NCBI RefSeq assembly: GCF_009876115.1
Contig: NZ_WWSY01000003.1
Location: forward strand, 1-64,000
DNA length: 64,000 nt
Origin: Collinsella aerofaciens
GTDB taxonomy: Bacteria > Actinomycetota > Coriobacteriia > Coriobacteriales > Coriobacteriaceae
Direction of reading: 5' to 3'
Part shown: positions 46,381 to 54,543 of the stretch, one piece after another
Numbering within the stretch: position 1 is the stretch's first letter
How the letters are laid out: each line of letters opens with the position of its first letter
Program-made: the position numbers and the translations under genes
Notes under the pieces: model-generated
The model's input: only the letters and a program-made list of their open reading frames with translations
Told to the model about the DNA's origin: nothing
Databases searched by the model: none

Positions 46381-47513
46381 TATAAAAGCTCGATTTTGCC
46401 GTCCTTCACCGTCAACCCCATATTGCCCGACAGCAGATCGTCCAGGCGCGAGCCCACAAGCTCAAAACGCCAGCCTTCGCGCAGGGGGCTTTGCTCAGGA
46501 TGCTCGATGTAATCGGCCAAGTCATCGCGCGAGGCGATAACCGAGGTCGCAACGCCCGAGCGCTCGGCAACCAAGCGAATAAGCGCATACATAAGATCCG
46601 TCACGCTCTCCAGCTCCGGCGAGATCTGGCGATGTCCGCGCACCATGAGCGGCAGGCGATCGTGCGGGCAGCTCGCGCCGCGCTTGATGGCCATGAGCGC
46701 GCCGTCCACATCGCGCTCCCCCAGCTGGTCGGTGCCGCGGATGCTGCGGAACTCCTCAACGCGCACGGGATTGCGCTTGACGAGCGCCAGCAGCGTATCG
46801 TCGGACATGACCCACTTGCGTGGGATGTTGCGGCGCTCGGCGCGGTCCTCGCGCCAGGCGGCGAGCTCGCGCGCAATGCCCAGCTGATGGCGGCTGCACG
46901 AGTTAATGCGCTTGACCTTGCGGAATGCCTCATGGCGGTCGGCGCGGTAGTGCGACTCGTCGGCCAGCGGGCGCAGCTCATCGAGCACCCAATCCACACG
47001 ACCCAGCTCGCGTAGGCGGCTCATCATCTCGGTATAGGCAACGATCAGATACTTGACGTCATCGATTGCGTACTCAATCTGCTTATCGGTCAGCGGACGG
47101 CGCGACCAATCGGTCAGTGACTCGGTCTTGGGCAATGAGACGCCGCAAAACGTCTGCACGAGCGCGCCGTAGGAAATCTGCTGGCGCTCGCCCAAAAAGG
47201 CGGCGGCCACCTGCGTGTCAAAAATGGGACGCGGCAGCACGCCCACGGTATGGAGCATAACCTCCATATCCTGTGAGCAGGCGTGGAAGACCTTGGTCAC
47301 GCTCTCATCGCCCATAAGCTCGGCGAGCGGCGACAGGTCGTCGATCACCAGAGGATCGACCGCGACGCTCTCGGCGGGGGTGGCAATCTGGACCAAGCAC
47401 AGGCGCGGGTGGAACGTGCGCTCGCGCAAAAACTCGGTATCGACGGCAATCGCCTCGAACTCGCGGGCGCGCTGGCAAAAGTCGAGTAGAGCCTGATGTG
47501 TGGAAATGTACAT
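46380..47513 (-). CDS. rnd: Ribonuclease D
   Basis: RNase D is a DEDD-type 3'-5' exoribonuclease for tRNA and other RNA ends. The 377-residue protein has exonuclease motifs VDTEFLRE, FHACSQDMEVM and YAIDDVKYLI (about residues 25, 80 and 150), then an HRDC domain (about 200-285) and a C-terminal extension. I start at 47513 (MYISTHQALL), where the upstream GGGTTGAT is a weak ribosome site. The stop coincides with the edge of a repeat hairpin. Confidence 0.9.
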   Translation of the reverse strand: MYISTHQALLDFCQRAREFEAIAVDTEFLRERTFHPRLCLVQIATPAESVAVDPLVIDDLSPLAELMGDESVTKVFHACSQDMEVMLHTVGVLPRPIFDTQVAAAFLGERQQISYGALVQTFCGVSLPKTESLTDWSRRPLTDKQIEYAIDDVKYLIVAYTEMMSRLRELGRVDWVLDELRPLADESHYRADRHEAFRKVKRINSCSRHQLGIARELAAWREDRAERRNIPRKWVMSDDTLLALVKRNPVRVEEFRSIRGTDQLGERDVDGALMAIKRGASCPHDRLPLMVRGHRQISPELESVTDLMYALIRLVAERSGVATSVIASRDDLADYIEHPEQSPLREGWRFELVGSRLDDLLSGNMGLTVKDGKIELL

Positions 47514-47611
47514 ATCAACCCATCGAATAAGGTTAGGCCCGAAAAACACGGGTAGGATATCGGCATTGCCCTACAACTATACTCGGTTAGTCACAGAACG
47601 GGAACGTAAGT

Positions 47612-48529
47612 ATGCGCTGCCTTATCATCCACAACCCGGCATCGGGCCCCAGCTCAGATGAAATCTTCGCATTCACGCACGCCCTTGCACAGGGTGGCGA
47701 CGAGGTCGTGATGCGTTTTATCGGCGATGGCATGGAACCCGAGGACGCCGTGGCAGACGTGCGCGAGTTTGATCGCGTGGTGATTTCGGGCGGCGACGGC
47801 ACCGTCTCCAACGTGCTCGACCAAATGCGCGAATGCGGCGTCCCCACGCTCGTCTTCCCCTCCGGCACGGCCTGCCTGTTCTTCAACAACATCGGCAATG
47901 CCCCTGAGGCCGCGGCACTCGCCAAGGCCTGCCGCGTCGGCCGCACCGTCAAGGCGGATATGGGTGAGCTCTTTTGGCTCGACGAGAACGGCAACGAAAA
48001 GCGCCACGGCTTTATTATCATCGCCGGCTCGGGCTACGACGCCGAGATCATGATGAAGGCCGCCCCCACCAAAAACGATATCGGCGAGATCGCCTATTTC
48101 CTGTCGGCGCTCGCCACACCCAACCCCACGGTGGCGCACTTTACGATTGAGCATGACGGCATTGTCGAGGAGCTCGATGGCATCTGCTGCATGGCCGGCA
48201 ACACCTCGGTCATCCAAAACGACATCAACCTGTTCCCCGATTGCCGCATGAACGACGGCATGGTCGACATCGCGGTCATCGAGCCCGTAAAAACCGTGCA
48301 GCTGCTCCCGACCGTGATCACCGCCGCACTCGACCCCGCCGGCAAGGTGCTCGGCCGTCCGCAGTTCAAGATCATCCAGACCAAAGAAGCCAAGATCACC
48401 TGCACCCCGTCGCTGGGCATGCAGTTCGATGGCGAAATCATCTCCAGCAACTCGGGCGTCTTTGGAGCCCGCGCGCTTCCGCAATGCCTCGACCTCATCG
48501 TCGACGAATTCTCCCCACTCGGAAAATAG
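47612..48529 (+). CDS. Diacylglycerol kinase-family lipid kinase
   Basis: The 305-residue protein has the DAGK catalytic domain with NPASG at the N-terminus, the ATP motif SGGDGTVSNV near residue 55 and FPSGTACLFFNN near 85, followed by a beta-rich domain with GSGYDAEIM and FDGE. This YegS/DgkB-like fold phosphorylates lipid diacylglycerol or sphingoid-type substrates; the substrate is open. Its stop is joined to the ribosome site of a 30-residue membrane peptide. Confidence 0.87.
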   Translation: MRCLIIHNPASGPSSDEIFAFTHALAQGGDEVVMRFIGDGMEPEDAVADVREFDRVVISGGDGTVSNVLDQMRECGVPTLVFPSGTACLFFNNIGNAPEAAALAKACRVGRTVKADMGELFWLDENGNEKRHGFIIIAGSGYDAEIMMKAAPTKNDIGEIAYFLSALATPNPTVAHFTIEHDGIVEELDGICCMAGNTSVIQNDINLFPDCRMNDGMVDIAVIEPVKTVQLLPTVITAALDPAGKVLGRPQFKIIQTKEAKITCTPSLGMQFDGEIISSNSGVFGARALPQCLDLIVDEFSPLGK

Positions 48530-48538
48530 GAGGACCCC

Positions 48539-48631
48539 ATGAACGACAATCCCCTGCTCGGCTTTATCGTCATCGTTCTGGCCATGCTCATCGGCTATGC
48601 GATTAACGTGATCCACCGCCGGAAGAAGTAA
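48539..48631 (+). CDS. 30-residue single-span membrane peptide
   Basis: The frame encodes MNDNPLLGFIVIVLAMLIGY then AINVIHRRKK: a short polar N-terminus, one membrane helix (about residues 6-24) and a basic end. AGGAGG lies five bases before the ATG and overlaps the stop of the lipid kinase gene, so the peptide is very likely translated and coupled to it. It could anchor or modulate the kinase at the membrane; that is a guess. It is below usual annotation limits. Confidence 0.65.
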   Translation: MNDNPLLGFIVIVLAMLIGYAINVIHRRKK

Positions 48632-48666
48632 TTCCACATTGGTATGATATTCATCCAATTATCGTC

Positions 48667-48708
48667 TCCCCCGTTGTTTATGCATTTGCCAAACAGCGGG
48701 GGATTTTT
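48667..48708 (+). terminator. Terminator after the lipid kinase and small peptide
   Basis: TCCCCCGTTGTTT (48667-48679) pairs with AAACAGCGGGGGA (48691-48703), followed by TTTTTC. It ends the lipid kinase/peptide transcript. Confidence 0.8.
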
Positions 48709-48826
48709 CTTTGCGCCCCGTGCAAGGCGCTTTATTCAGATACAGTAATTGCAGGGTGTCTTTATTTAAGTAAAGCTACATAATGAGTATTCTTATCCGC
48801 TCATCGCATATTTTAGGACGCTCATC

Positions 48827-48855
48827 GAGTATTTCATCGAAATAGATGAATACTC
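48827..48855. promoter_or_regulatory. Dyad upstream of the C69 dipeptidase gene
   Basis: GAGTATTTCATC and GATGAATACTC form an inverted repeat around GAAATA, about 85-113 bases before the start codon. The shape suggests a dimeric repressor or activator site; no regulator is identifiable. Confidence 0.35.
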
Positions 48856-48939
48856 TTTAGACTTCCTATAGGCTAATAGATGTATTTATTAGCTGAGATT
48901 CCACATGGCTTTGCGGGGTCTCAACAGTTGGGAGGGATT

Positions 48940-50742
48940 ATGAGGTTTACTCATCCCGTCAACACGCTCAAGAAGCTCGGCTGCGGCCTTGCGTTTGGAG
49001 CAGCAGCCATCATGGCCATGCCGACCTCGGCACTCGCCTGCACCCAGATCTACATGGGCAGCAAGCTCACGGCAGACGGCAACACGTACTACGGCCGTTC
49101 CGAGGACTTCGGTCCACGCTATGTCAAGCACTTTGGCATTGAGCCCGCACACAAGGACGGCAACGAGTACACATCGGTCGAGTCCGGTTTTGAGTACAAG
49201 TCCAAGGGTGCAACCTACCGCTACACTTTCGTTCGCGACAACCCCTCGCAGTGGGAAGATCGCTACGACGCATATTCCGAGGCTGGCATCAACGAGAAGG
49301 GCGTTTCCTGCTCTGCCACGCTGAGCACCTCCTATAACGAGAAGGCCGAAGAGGCCGATCCCGTCACCGAGGAGACCGGCATCGGCGAGTACAACTACGC
49401 CAGCGTCATTCTGGGCGAGAGCGCCACGGCCCGCGAGGGTGTCGAGCTCCTCGGCAGCCTGATCGACGAGCAGGGCGTCTGCTCCAACGACCAGATCATC
49501 ATCGCCGACAGCACCGAGACCTGGCTGTTCGCCGCGCTTTCCGGCCATCAGTGGATTGCCATGAAGCTCGCCGACGACATCGCCTCGCTCAACCCCAACA
49601 TCGGCAACCTCACCTATGACGTCGACCTCGACGACACCGAGAACTGCCTCCACTCCGAGGGCATCGAGTCCATGCCTAAGGAGAAAGGCTTTGCCGAGTA
49701 CACCGACGGCAAGTTCGACGTCGCCAAGACCTACGGCGAGGAGATTAGCGAGGCCGGTATGCACCAGTGGTCGCGCTATGTCCAGGGACGCGATTACTTC
49801 ATGGCTCCGCTTGCCGAAGGCACCGACTACGAGATCGTTAAGGACGAGGGCGAAGAGGCTCGCGCCACGACCGGCGCCCTGGTCCACGAGATGCAGCCGC
49901 TGTTCTTCCAGCCCGGCAAGTCCGACTGGAACACCTTTGAGATGATCCGCAGCTTCGCCGCCCGCGGCGAAAATGTTGCCGGCCTCAACGCCAACACCGA
50001 CGGCGCCTACGCCATCGGCTCCAACCGCAACACCGAGATCCACACCTTCCAGATCCGTCAGGGCATGGATCCCGAGATCGCGACCATCCAGTGGGAGATG
50101 CTCTCCAACGCCGAGTTCTCCGTCGCCATCCCCCTCTACTCCGCACTGCTCACCGAGGTCAGCCCCTACTTTAGCGATCAGGATGTCTCCTTCGACCACT
50201 GCGAAGAGGAAGACGTCGTGAACAACGAGGAGCCCAAGAACTCCATCAACTACGTCCTCATGGACATCAACACGCTCGCCTATGAGAACCGCGACCACTG
50301 CGCTTCCGGCGTCCGCGCCTACCTCGACGCCCTGCAGAAGGAGCTCATCGAGCAGAACCTGACCGTCGACGAGGCCATGCAGGCCGCCGAGGGCACCGAG
50401 GCCCGCACCGCCCTGGCCAACAAGGCCGGCAAGGCTGCCACCAAAAACACCTACCTCAAATGCAAGGCCATGCTCGAGGAGATGCGTGACTACCTCAAGG
50501 AGGGCGACTTCTACGAGGAGTTCGTCCCGAGTGACTACGATGCCGACAACGACTGCCTGGTCGAGTCCATCACCTACGCCGACGAGGCACTCTCCGATGA
50601 GGACGTAGCCGAGCCCGAGGTCGAGAAGAAAGAGGCCACCGAGGAGAAGTCCGAGGGCAACAACATGGCCGCCATGGCCGTTGGTGCCGTCGTCATCATC
50701 GGTGTCTGCGGCTTCGTGCTCTATCGTCGCAAGAAGGCCTAA
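48940..50742 (+). CDS. Secreted C69-family dipeptidase
   Basis: The 600-residue protein is a peptidase family C69 (U34) dipeptidase, an N-terminal nucleophile hydrolase. A signal peptide (about residues 1-33, ending PTSALA) precedes Cys34 in ACTQIYMG, which becomes the catalytic N-terminal cysteine; GRSEDFGPR follows. The catalytic domain is followed by an acidic linker and a C-terminal membrane helix with YRRKKA, so the enzyme is probably tethered outside the cell. There is no LPXTG motif. I start at 48940, with GGGAGGGATT upstream. A role in dipeptide use fits an amino-acid-fermenting lifestyle. Confidence 0.9.
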   Translation: MRFTHPVNTLKKLGCGLAFGAAAIMAMPTSALACTQIYMGSKLTADGNTYYGRSEDFGPRYVKHFGIEPAHKDGNEYTSVESGFEYKSKGATYRYTFVRDNPSQWEDRYDAYSEAGINEKGVSCSATLSTSYNEKAEEADPVTEETGIGEYNYASVILGESATAREGVELLGSLIDEQGVCSNDQIIIADSTETWLFAALSGHQWIAMKLADDIASLNPNIGNLTYDVDLDDTENCLHSEGIESMPKEKGFAEYTDGKFDVAKTYGEEISEAGMHQWSRYVQGRDYFMAPLAEGTDYEIVKDEGEEARATTGALVHEMQPLFFQPGKSDWNTFEMIRSFAARGENVAGLNANTDGAYAIGSNRNTEIHTFQIRQGMDPEIATIQWEMLSNAEFSVAIPLYSALLTEVSPYFSDQDVSFDHCEEEDVVNNEEPKNSINYVLMDINTLAYENRDHCASGVRAYLDALQKELIEQNLTVDEAMQAAEGTEARTALANKAGKAATKNTYLKCKAMLEEMRDYLKEGDFYEEFVPSDYDADNDCLVESITYADEALSDEDVAEPEVEKKEATEEKSEGNNMAAMAVGAVVIIGVCGFVLYRRKKA

Positions 50743-50933
50743 GGCCCTCACGCTCTAAGGGAGGGCAAGACAGTGCGAGCGGTCTTGCCCTCCTCGCCTG
50801 TCATCCGACCGGCGGGAAACATCGCCGAAATCTTTTCAAAAAAGATTTCCTGCAAACACTTTGCTGTGTTATAGTGCAGCGCAACAGCAACAAGGTGCGA
50901 CCGCGCCACGGCATCACGAAAGGAGCCACCGAC

Positions 50934-51002
50934 ATGAAGAACACGATGAAGTCTCTCAACAACTGGTGGTGGCGTGATGCGAATACGATCGGTCGACAGT
51001 GA
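50934..51002 (+). CDS. Tryptophan leader peptide, Trp-Trp-Trp
   Basis: A 22-codon frame with a good ribosome site (GAAAGGAGCCACCGAC) encodes MKNTMKSLNNWWWRDANTIG then RQ and stop. Three consecutive Trp codons at 50964-50972, followed by a stop and an intrinsic terminator ahead of a transporter operon, are the hallmarks of ribosome-mediated transcription attenuation. A -10 like TATAGT at 50870-50875 lies about 60 bases upstream. Confidence 0.85.
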   Translation: MKNTMKSLNNWWWRDANTIGRQ

Positions 51003-51069
51003 GTCCCTCACGCCTGTTTTTGCGCTCTAGGTGATTGAAAGGCCTCCGGTTTCGACCGGGGGCCTTTTT
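50964..51069 (+). promoter_or_regulatory. Trp attenuator of the ECF transporter operon
   Basis: The terminator hairpin is AAAGGCCTCCGGT/ACCGGGGGCCTTTTT (51038-51069). Two competing pairings are visible. GGCGTGA at 50971-50977, on the last Trp codon, matches TCACGCC at 51008-51014. CGGTCGA at 50990-50996 matches TCGACCG at 51052-51058, inside the terminator. A ribosome stalled on the Trp codons would leave the second free to break the terminator; one reaching the stop codon would cover it. This mechanism is inferred from sequence alone. Confidence 0.75.
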
Positions 51070-51148
51070 CTATCTCGAGCCCGATCGCATTCGCATCACG
51101 CGCCTCCGCTTTCTTCTCTTGCACTTCCCCTCCGAAAGGATTTTCACC

Positions 51149-51721
51149 ATGTCTCAGAACACCACCGCCGCCCAGCCCCGCACCGTCCAGACCGCCGACC
51201 GCGGCAAACTCGACGTCCGCGCCCTCGTCTTGCTCGCCATCCTGCTTGCCGCCGGCTTCATCCTCAACTTCACCGTCGGCAAGGCCATCTCCGGCATCTC
51301 GGGCGGCATGATCAGCCCCGAGTTCATTATCTCGGCCTTCTGCCTCACCATCCTGGTCGTGCGCCCCAACATCGGTCAGGCGCTCGTTATCGGCCTGATC
51401 TCGGCCGCCGTGATCCAGATCACCACCACCTCGCCGTTCGTCGATTTTGCCGCCGAGGGCATCGCCGCCATGCTCATGGCCGTCATTGTCAACGCTGCTG
51501 CCAAGGACGGCCAGGTTAAGCCCGCCGTCGCCATCGTCGCAACGTTCGTGACCACCTTTGTCTCGGGCGCCATCTTCATGGTCATCAAGATGGCCATGCT
51601 CGGCGTGGTGGGCGAACTCGCCGCTGCCATGCTGCCCGTCGTCGCCACGACCGCCGTCTTTAACGCCATCCTGGTCGGCGCTCTCTACCTGCCCATCCAG
51701 AAGGCCCTGAAGCTCAACTAA
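51149..51721 (+). CDS. ECF transporter S component, probably for tryptophan
   Basis: The 190-residue protein has a polar N-terminus (about 1-22) and five to six hydrophobic segments, the size and form of an ECF substrate-binding S component. Genes for the ATPase and T components follow. No known S-component family motif (thiamin, riboflavin, biotin, folate) is recognisable. The Trp leader upstream makes tryptophan, or a related indole compound, the best guess for the substrate. GAAAGGATTTTCACC precedes the ATG. Confidence 0.78.
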   Translation: MSQNTTAAQPRTVQTADRGKLDVRALVLLAILLAAGFILNFTVGKAISGISGGMISPEFIISAFCLTILVVRPNIGQALVIGLISAAVIQITTTSPFVDFAAEGIAAMLMAVIVNAAAKDGQVKPAVAIVATFVTTFVSGAIFMVIKMAMLGVVGELAAAMLPVVATTAVFNAILVGALYLPIQKALKLN

Positions 51722-51727
51722 CCCGCT

Positions 51728-51827
51728 CGGCTTTACGAACCACCCCATCTTGGCGTTCATTCGTCACTCGCGTACCCAAGTACGCTTCACTCCTCTTTCG
51801 CGCCAACCTGGGCCCCTCGTAAAGCCG
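51728..51827. repeat. Core-conserved palindromic element B, copy 2
   Basis: Arms CGGCTTTACGA (51728-51738) and TCGTAAAGCCG (51817-51827) enclose a core with GGCGTTCATTCGTCACTCG, GCGTACCCAAGTACGC and CTCCTCTTTCGCGCCAACC. Its reverse complement matches the core at 46242-46339, while the arms are unrelated. It sits inside the ECF operon, between the S and ATPase genes, and may lower expression of the downstream genes. Confidence 0.85.
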
Positions 51828-51928
51828 TCTCCGTGCTTCACCACCAAAGACTGTCCCAAACAACGGGTTCATGGACGTTCTTATATGGTTCGTCATTCAA
51901 GAAACTCCGATGACTATGAAAGGTATCC

Positions 51929-53680
51929 ATGGAAACGATCATCAACGTCGACGATGTCTCGTTCTCCTATGGCACGCAGACAGAGCAGGTGCTTAAGCAT
52001 ATCTCGCTCGGCGTGAACAGGGGAGATTTTATCGGCATTATCGGGCCTTCGGGCGCCGGCAAGTCCACACTTGCCGCCTGCCTGTCGGGAGCCGTACCCC
52101 ACCATTACACCGGCACGTTCTTTGGCTCCGTCACTGTCGATGGCAACGACACCTGTGAAGTTTCGCTCACCGATGTGTCGCAAATCGTCGGCAGCGTGTT
52201 GCAGGACATCGACACACAAATGGTTGCCTCGGTCGTCGAGGACGAGATGCTTTTTGGCCTGGAGAACTTTGGCGTTCCCCACGACCAGATCGAGCAACGT
52301 ATAAGCGAGACGCTCGAGACCGTCGGCATCAGCGACCTGCGCGACCGCGAGATCGCCACGCTTTCGGGCGGCCAAAAGCAAAAGGTTGCCATCGCCGCCA
52401 TCCTCGCCATGCGTCCGCGCGTGCTCGTGCTCGACGAACCCACCGCGGCACTCGACCCCGCCAGCTCCACGCTGGTCTTCGAGACCCTGCGTGAGGCCAA
52501 CCGTGCACTCGGCATCACCATCGTCGTCGTTGAGCAAAAAGTCGCCCTGCTTTCGGAGTATTGCAACCGCGTGCTCGTGCTCAATCATGGCGAAATCGCG
52601 CTACAGGGCGAGCCGCACGAGGTCTTCGCGCACGCCGATGAGCTCCGCGCCATCGGCGTCGATTGCCCGCGTGTCACGCGCATTTTTAACAGCCTCGAAG
52701 CCGATGGCCTAGCCAGCGGCACTCCCTGTTTGGATGTTGATGAGGCCGAGCGCCTGATTACGGGCATCGTCGACCCCGCACACGTAAGCAGCGACATTCA
52801 GGCACCCGCCGGCTCACCGCACGCACCGTCGTTGCGCCCGCACGCCAAGGACGCCGAGCCCGTGCTCACCTTCAATCACGTTGAGTTTGCCTATCCCAAT
52901 GGCGGCGCCGCCGTCCACGACCTCAACCTGACCCTCTATCCCGGTGAGCTCGTGGGCATCGTCGGCCAAAACGGCGCCGGCAAGACCACGCTCACTAAGC
53001 TGCTCACAGGCCTGCTTAAGCCTGCCTCGGGCAGCGTGCGCGTCACGGGACTGGATACCGCAGCCGTTCCCACGAGCCGCATCGCCCGCGAAGTCGCAAC
53101 CCTCTTCCAAAACCCCGACCGCCAGATCTGCAAGGACACCGTACTCGACGAGGTCGCCTTTGGCCTGGAGCTTGCCGGCATCGACCGAGCCGAGGCGCTG
53201 CGTCGCGCCCAGCTCGTCATCGACCGCTTTGGCTTGCCGGCCGACGAGGCGCCCTTCTCGCTCTCGCGCGGTCAGCGCCAGATGGTGGCACTCGCCTCCG
53301 TCGTGGTCGTAGAGCCCAAAATCGTGGTGCTCGACGAGCCCACGAGCGGCCTTGACTACCGTGAGTGCATGACCGTCATGGAAACCGTGCGCACCATGGC
53401 CGAGCGCGGCTGCGCCGTCATCATGGTCTGCCACGACATGGAAGTCGTATCCGACTTTGCCGAGCGCATCGTGGTGATGGCCGACGGCCGCATCCTCGAG
53501 CGCGGCCGCACGCACGAGCTGTTCTCGAACATCGAGCTCATGCAGCAAGCCTACGTTGAGCCACCTCAGGTCATAGAGCTTTCTCGTCGTCTGGCATCCT
53601 CCGTCTCTCCCGCCTTTGCACAGGTGAGCGAGGTCACCGATATCGTTCGCATTACCGAGGAGATGGTCCACCGTGGTTAA
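51929..53680 (+). CDS. ECF transporter ATPase, two ABC domains fused
   Basis: The 583-residue protein joins both ECF ATPase subunits. The first ABC domain has GPSGAGKST (Walker A), LSGGQKQK and VLDEPTAALD; the second has GQNGAGKTT, the variant signature LSRGQRQ and VLDEPTSGLD. A linker of about 60 residues separates them. Fused A subunits are known in YkoD-type transporters. The stop overlaps the GTG start of the T component by eight bases, so the two are coupled. Confidence 0.92.
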   Translation: METIINVDDVSFSYGTQTEQVLKHISLGVNRGDFIGIIGPSGAGKSTLAACLSGAVPHHYTGTFFGSVTVDGNDTCEVSLTDVSQIVGSVLQDIDTQMVASVVEDEMLFGLENFGVPHDQIEQRISETLETVGISDLRDREIATLSGGQKQKVAIAAILAMRPRVLVLDEPTAALDPASSTLVFETLREANRALGITIVVVEQKVALLSEYCNRVLVLNHGEIALQGEPHEVFAHADELRAIGVDCPRVTRIFNSLEADGLASGTPCLDVDEAERLITGIVDPAHVSSDIQAPAGSPHAPSLRPHAKDAEPVLTFNHVEFAYPNGGAAVHDLNLTLYPGELVGIVGQNGAGKTTLTKLLTGLLKPASGSVRVTGLDTAAVPTSRIAREVATLFQNPDRQICKDTVLDEVAFGLELAGIDRAEALRRAQLVIDRFGLPADEAPFSLSRGQRQMVALASVVVVEPKIVVLDEPTSGLDYRECMTVMETVRTMAERGCAVIMVCHDMEVVSDFAERIVVMADGRILERGRTHELFSNIELMQQAYVEPPQVIELSRRLASSVSPAFAQVSEVTDIVRITEEMVHRG

Positions 53681-54419
53681 CGTCATCGACTATATGCCGG
53701 GCGATACACTGCTGCACCGCTTGAACCCGGTCGTCAAACTGGGCCTTGCCGCCGCCATCATCATCGGCATCTTCCTGTCCGATACCTACGTGGCGCTGTT
53801 GGGCTTTTTGGCACTCACCCTTGCACTGGGCGCCTACGCCGGCGTCGTCGACCGTCTGCTCTCGCTACTCAAGCTGCTGATTCCGCTCGCGCTTATCATG
53901 CTGGTGCTTCAGCTGGCCTTTATGCGCGACGGCAACATAGTGTGGGGCTTCATCACCGACACGGGCCTCATTACCGGATCGAAGGCCTGCCTACGCCTGT
54001 TGGGCGTGGCGCTGCCGCTCATCCTCATGCTTATGGTGACCAAGCTCAACGACCTCGCCAACGCCTGCGTCGAGGTGCTGCGCGTGCCATATCGCTATGC
54101 CTTCACCTTTACCACGGCACTGCGCTTTGTGCCGGTATTTGGTCAGGAAATGAACGCCATCATGGAGGCGCAGACTGCACGCGGCGTCGAATACGACACT
54201 AAGAATCCCGTCAAGAAACTCAAGCTCATGCTGCCGCTGTGCGTGCCACTGCTTATTTCGAGCGTGGGCAAGACCGATGCCACCGCGCTTGCCGCCGAGC
54301 AGCGCGGCTTCTACCTGCGCACGCGTGCGAGTTCGTATAAGCGTTACCCCATCAAAAGCCTGGATATCGCCGTACTTATCGTCAGTATCGCCCTTATCGC
54401 CATCGGCTTCCTGTTCTAG
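53673..54419 (+). CDS. ECF transporter T component
   Basis: The 248-residue EcfT scaffold has about five membrane segments. The coupling helices contain the Ala-Arg-Gly motifs typical of the family, seen here as MEAQTARGVEYDTKNPVKKL (ARG near 170) and AAEQRGFYLRTRASSYKRYP. It starts with GTG, overlapping the ATPase gene. With the S component and fused ATPase it completes a four-domain importer. Confidence 0.92.
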   Translation: MVNVIDYMPGDTLLHRLNPVVKLGLAAAIIIGIFLSDTYVALLGFLALTLALGAYAGVVDRLLSLLKLLIPLALIMLVLQLAFMRDGNIVWGFITDTGLITGSKACLRLLGVALPLILMLMVTKLNDLANACVEVLRVPYRYAFTFTTALRFVPVFGQEMNAIMEAQTARGVEYDTKNPVKKLKLMLPLCVPLLISSVGKTDATALAAEQRGFYLRTRASSYKRYPIKSLDIAVLIVSIALIAIGFLF

Positions 54420-54448
54420 CAATCGCTGGCAGCAACCGGCAAATGCAA

Positions 54449-54486
54449 AAGGCCTCGGCTCGCACCAAACGAGCCGAGGCCTTACT
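54449..54486 (+). terminator. Terminator of the ECF operon
   Basis: AAGGCCTCGGCTCG (54449-54462) pairs with CGAGCCGAGGCCTT (54470-54483), followed by ACTGTTTT. Confidence 0.8.
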
Positions 54487-54543
54487 GTTTTCCCAGATAA
54501 AACCTACCAAAATAAATCTGTCCCTTTTTGGCAGGCGGAAGAA

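Larger units (their letters stand above)
48632..48939. other. Interval before the C69 dipeptidase
   Basis: Besides the terminator, this 308-base stretch is AT-rich and lacks a gene. It contains a dyad GAGTATTTCATC...GATGAATACTC at 48827-48855 and a repeated GCTCATCG (about 48798 and 48820), which may be an operator for the secreted dipeptidase gene. Confidence 0.5.

Noticed and set aside
48889..50751. A 620-codon minus-strand frame over the C69 dipeptidase
   Set aside because: Complementary to a gene with clear signal peptide and catalytic cysteine; its Val/Gly/Leu composition is artefactual.
54500..54530. A possible further GGGACGGG-type element near ACCAAAATAAATCTGTCCC
   Set aside because: Only short, imperfect pairing and no tip conservation; it probably is unrelated.
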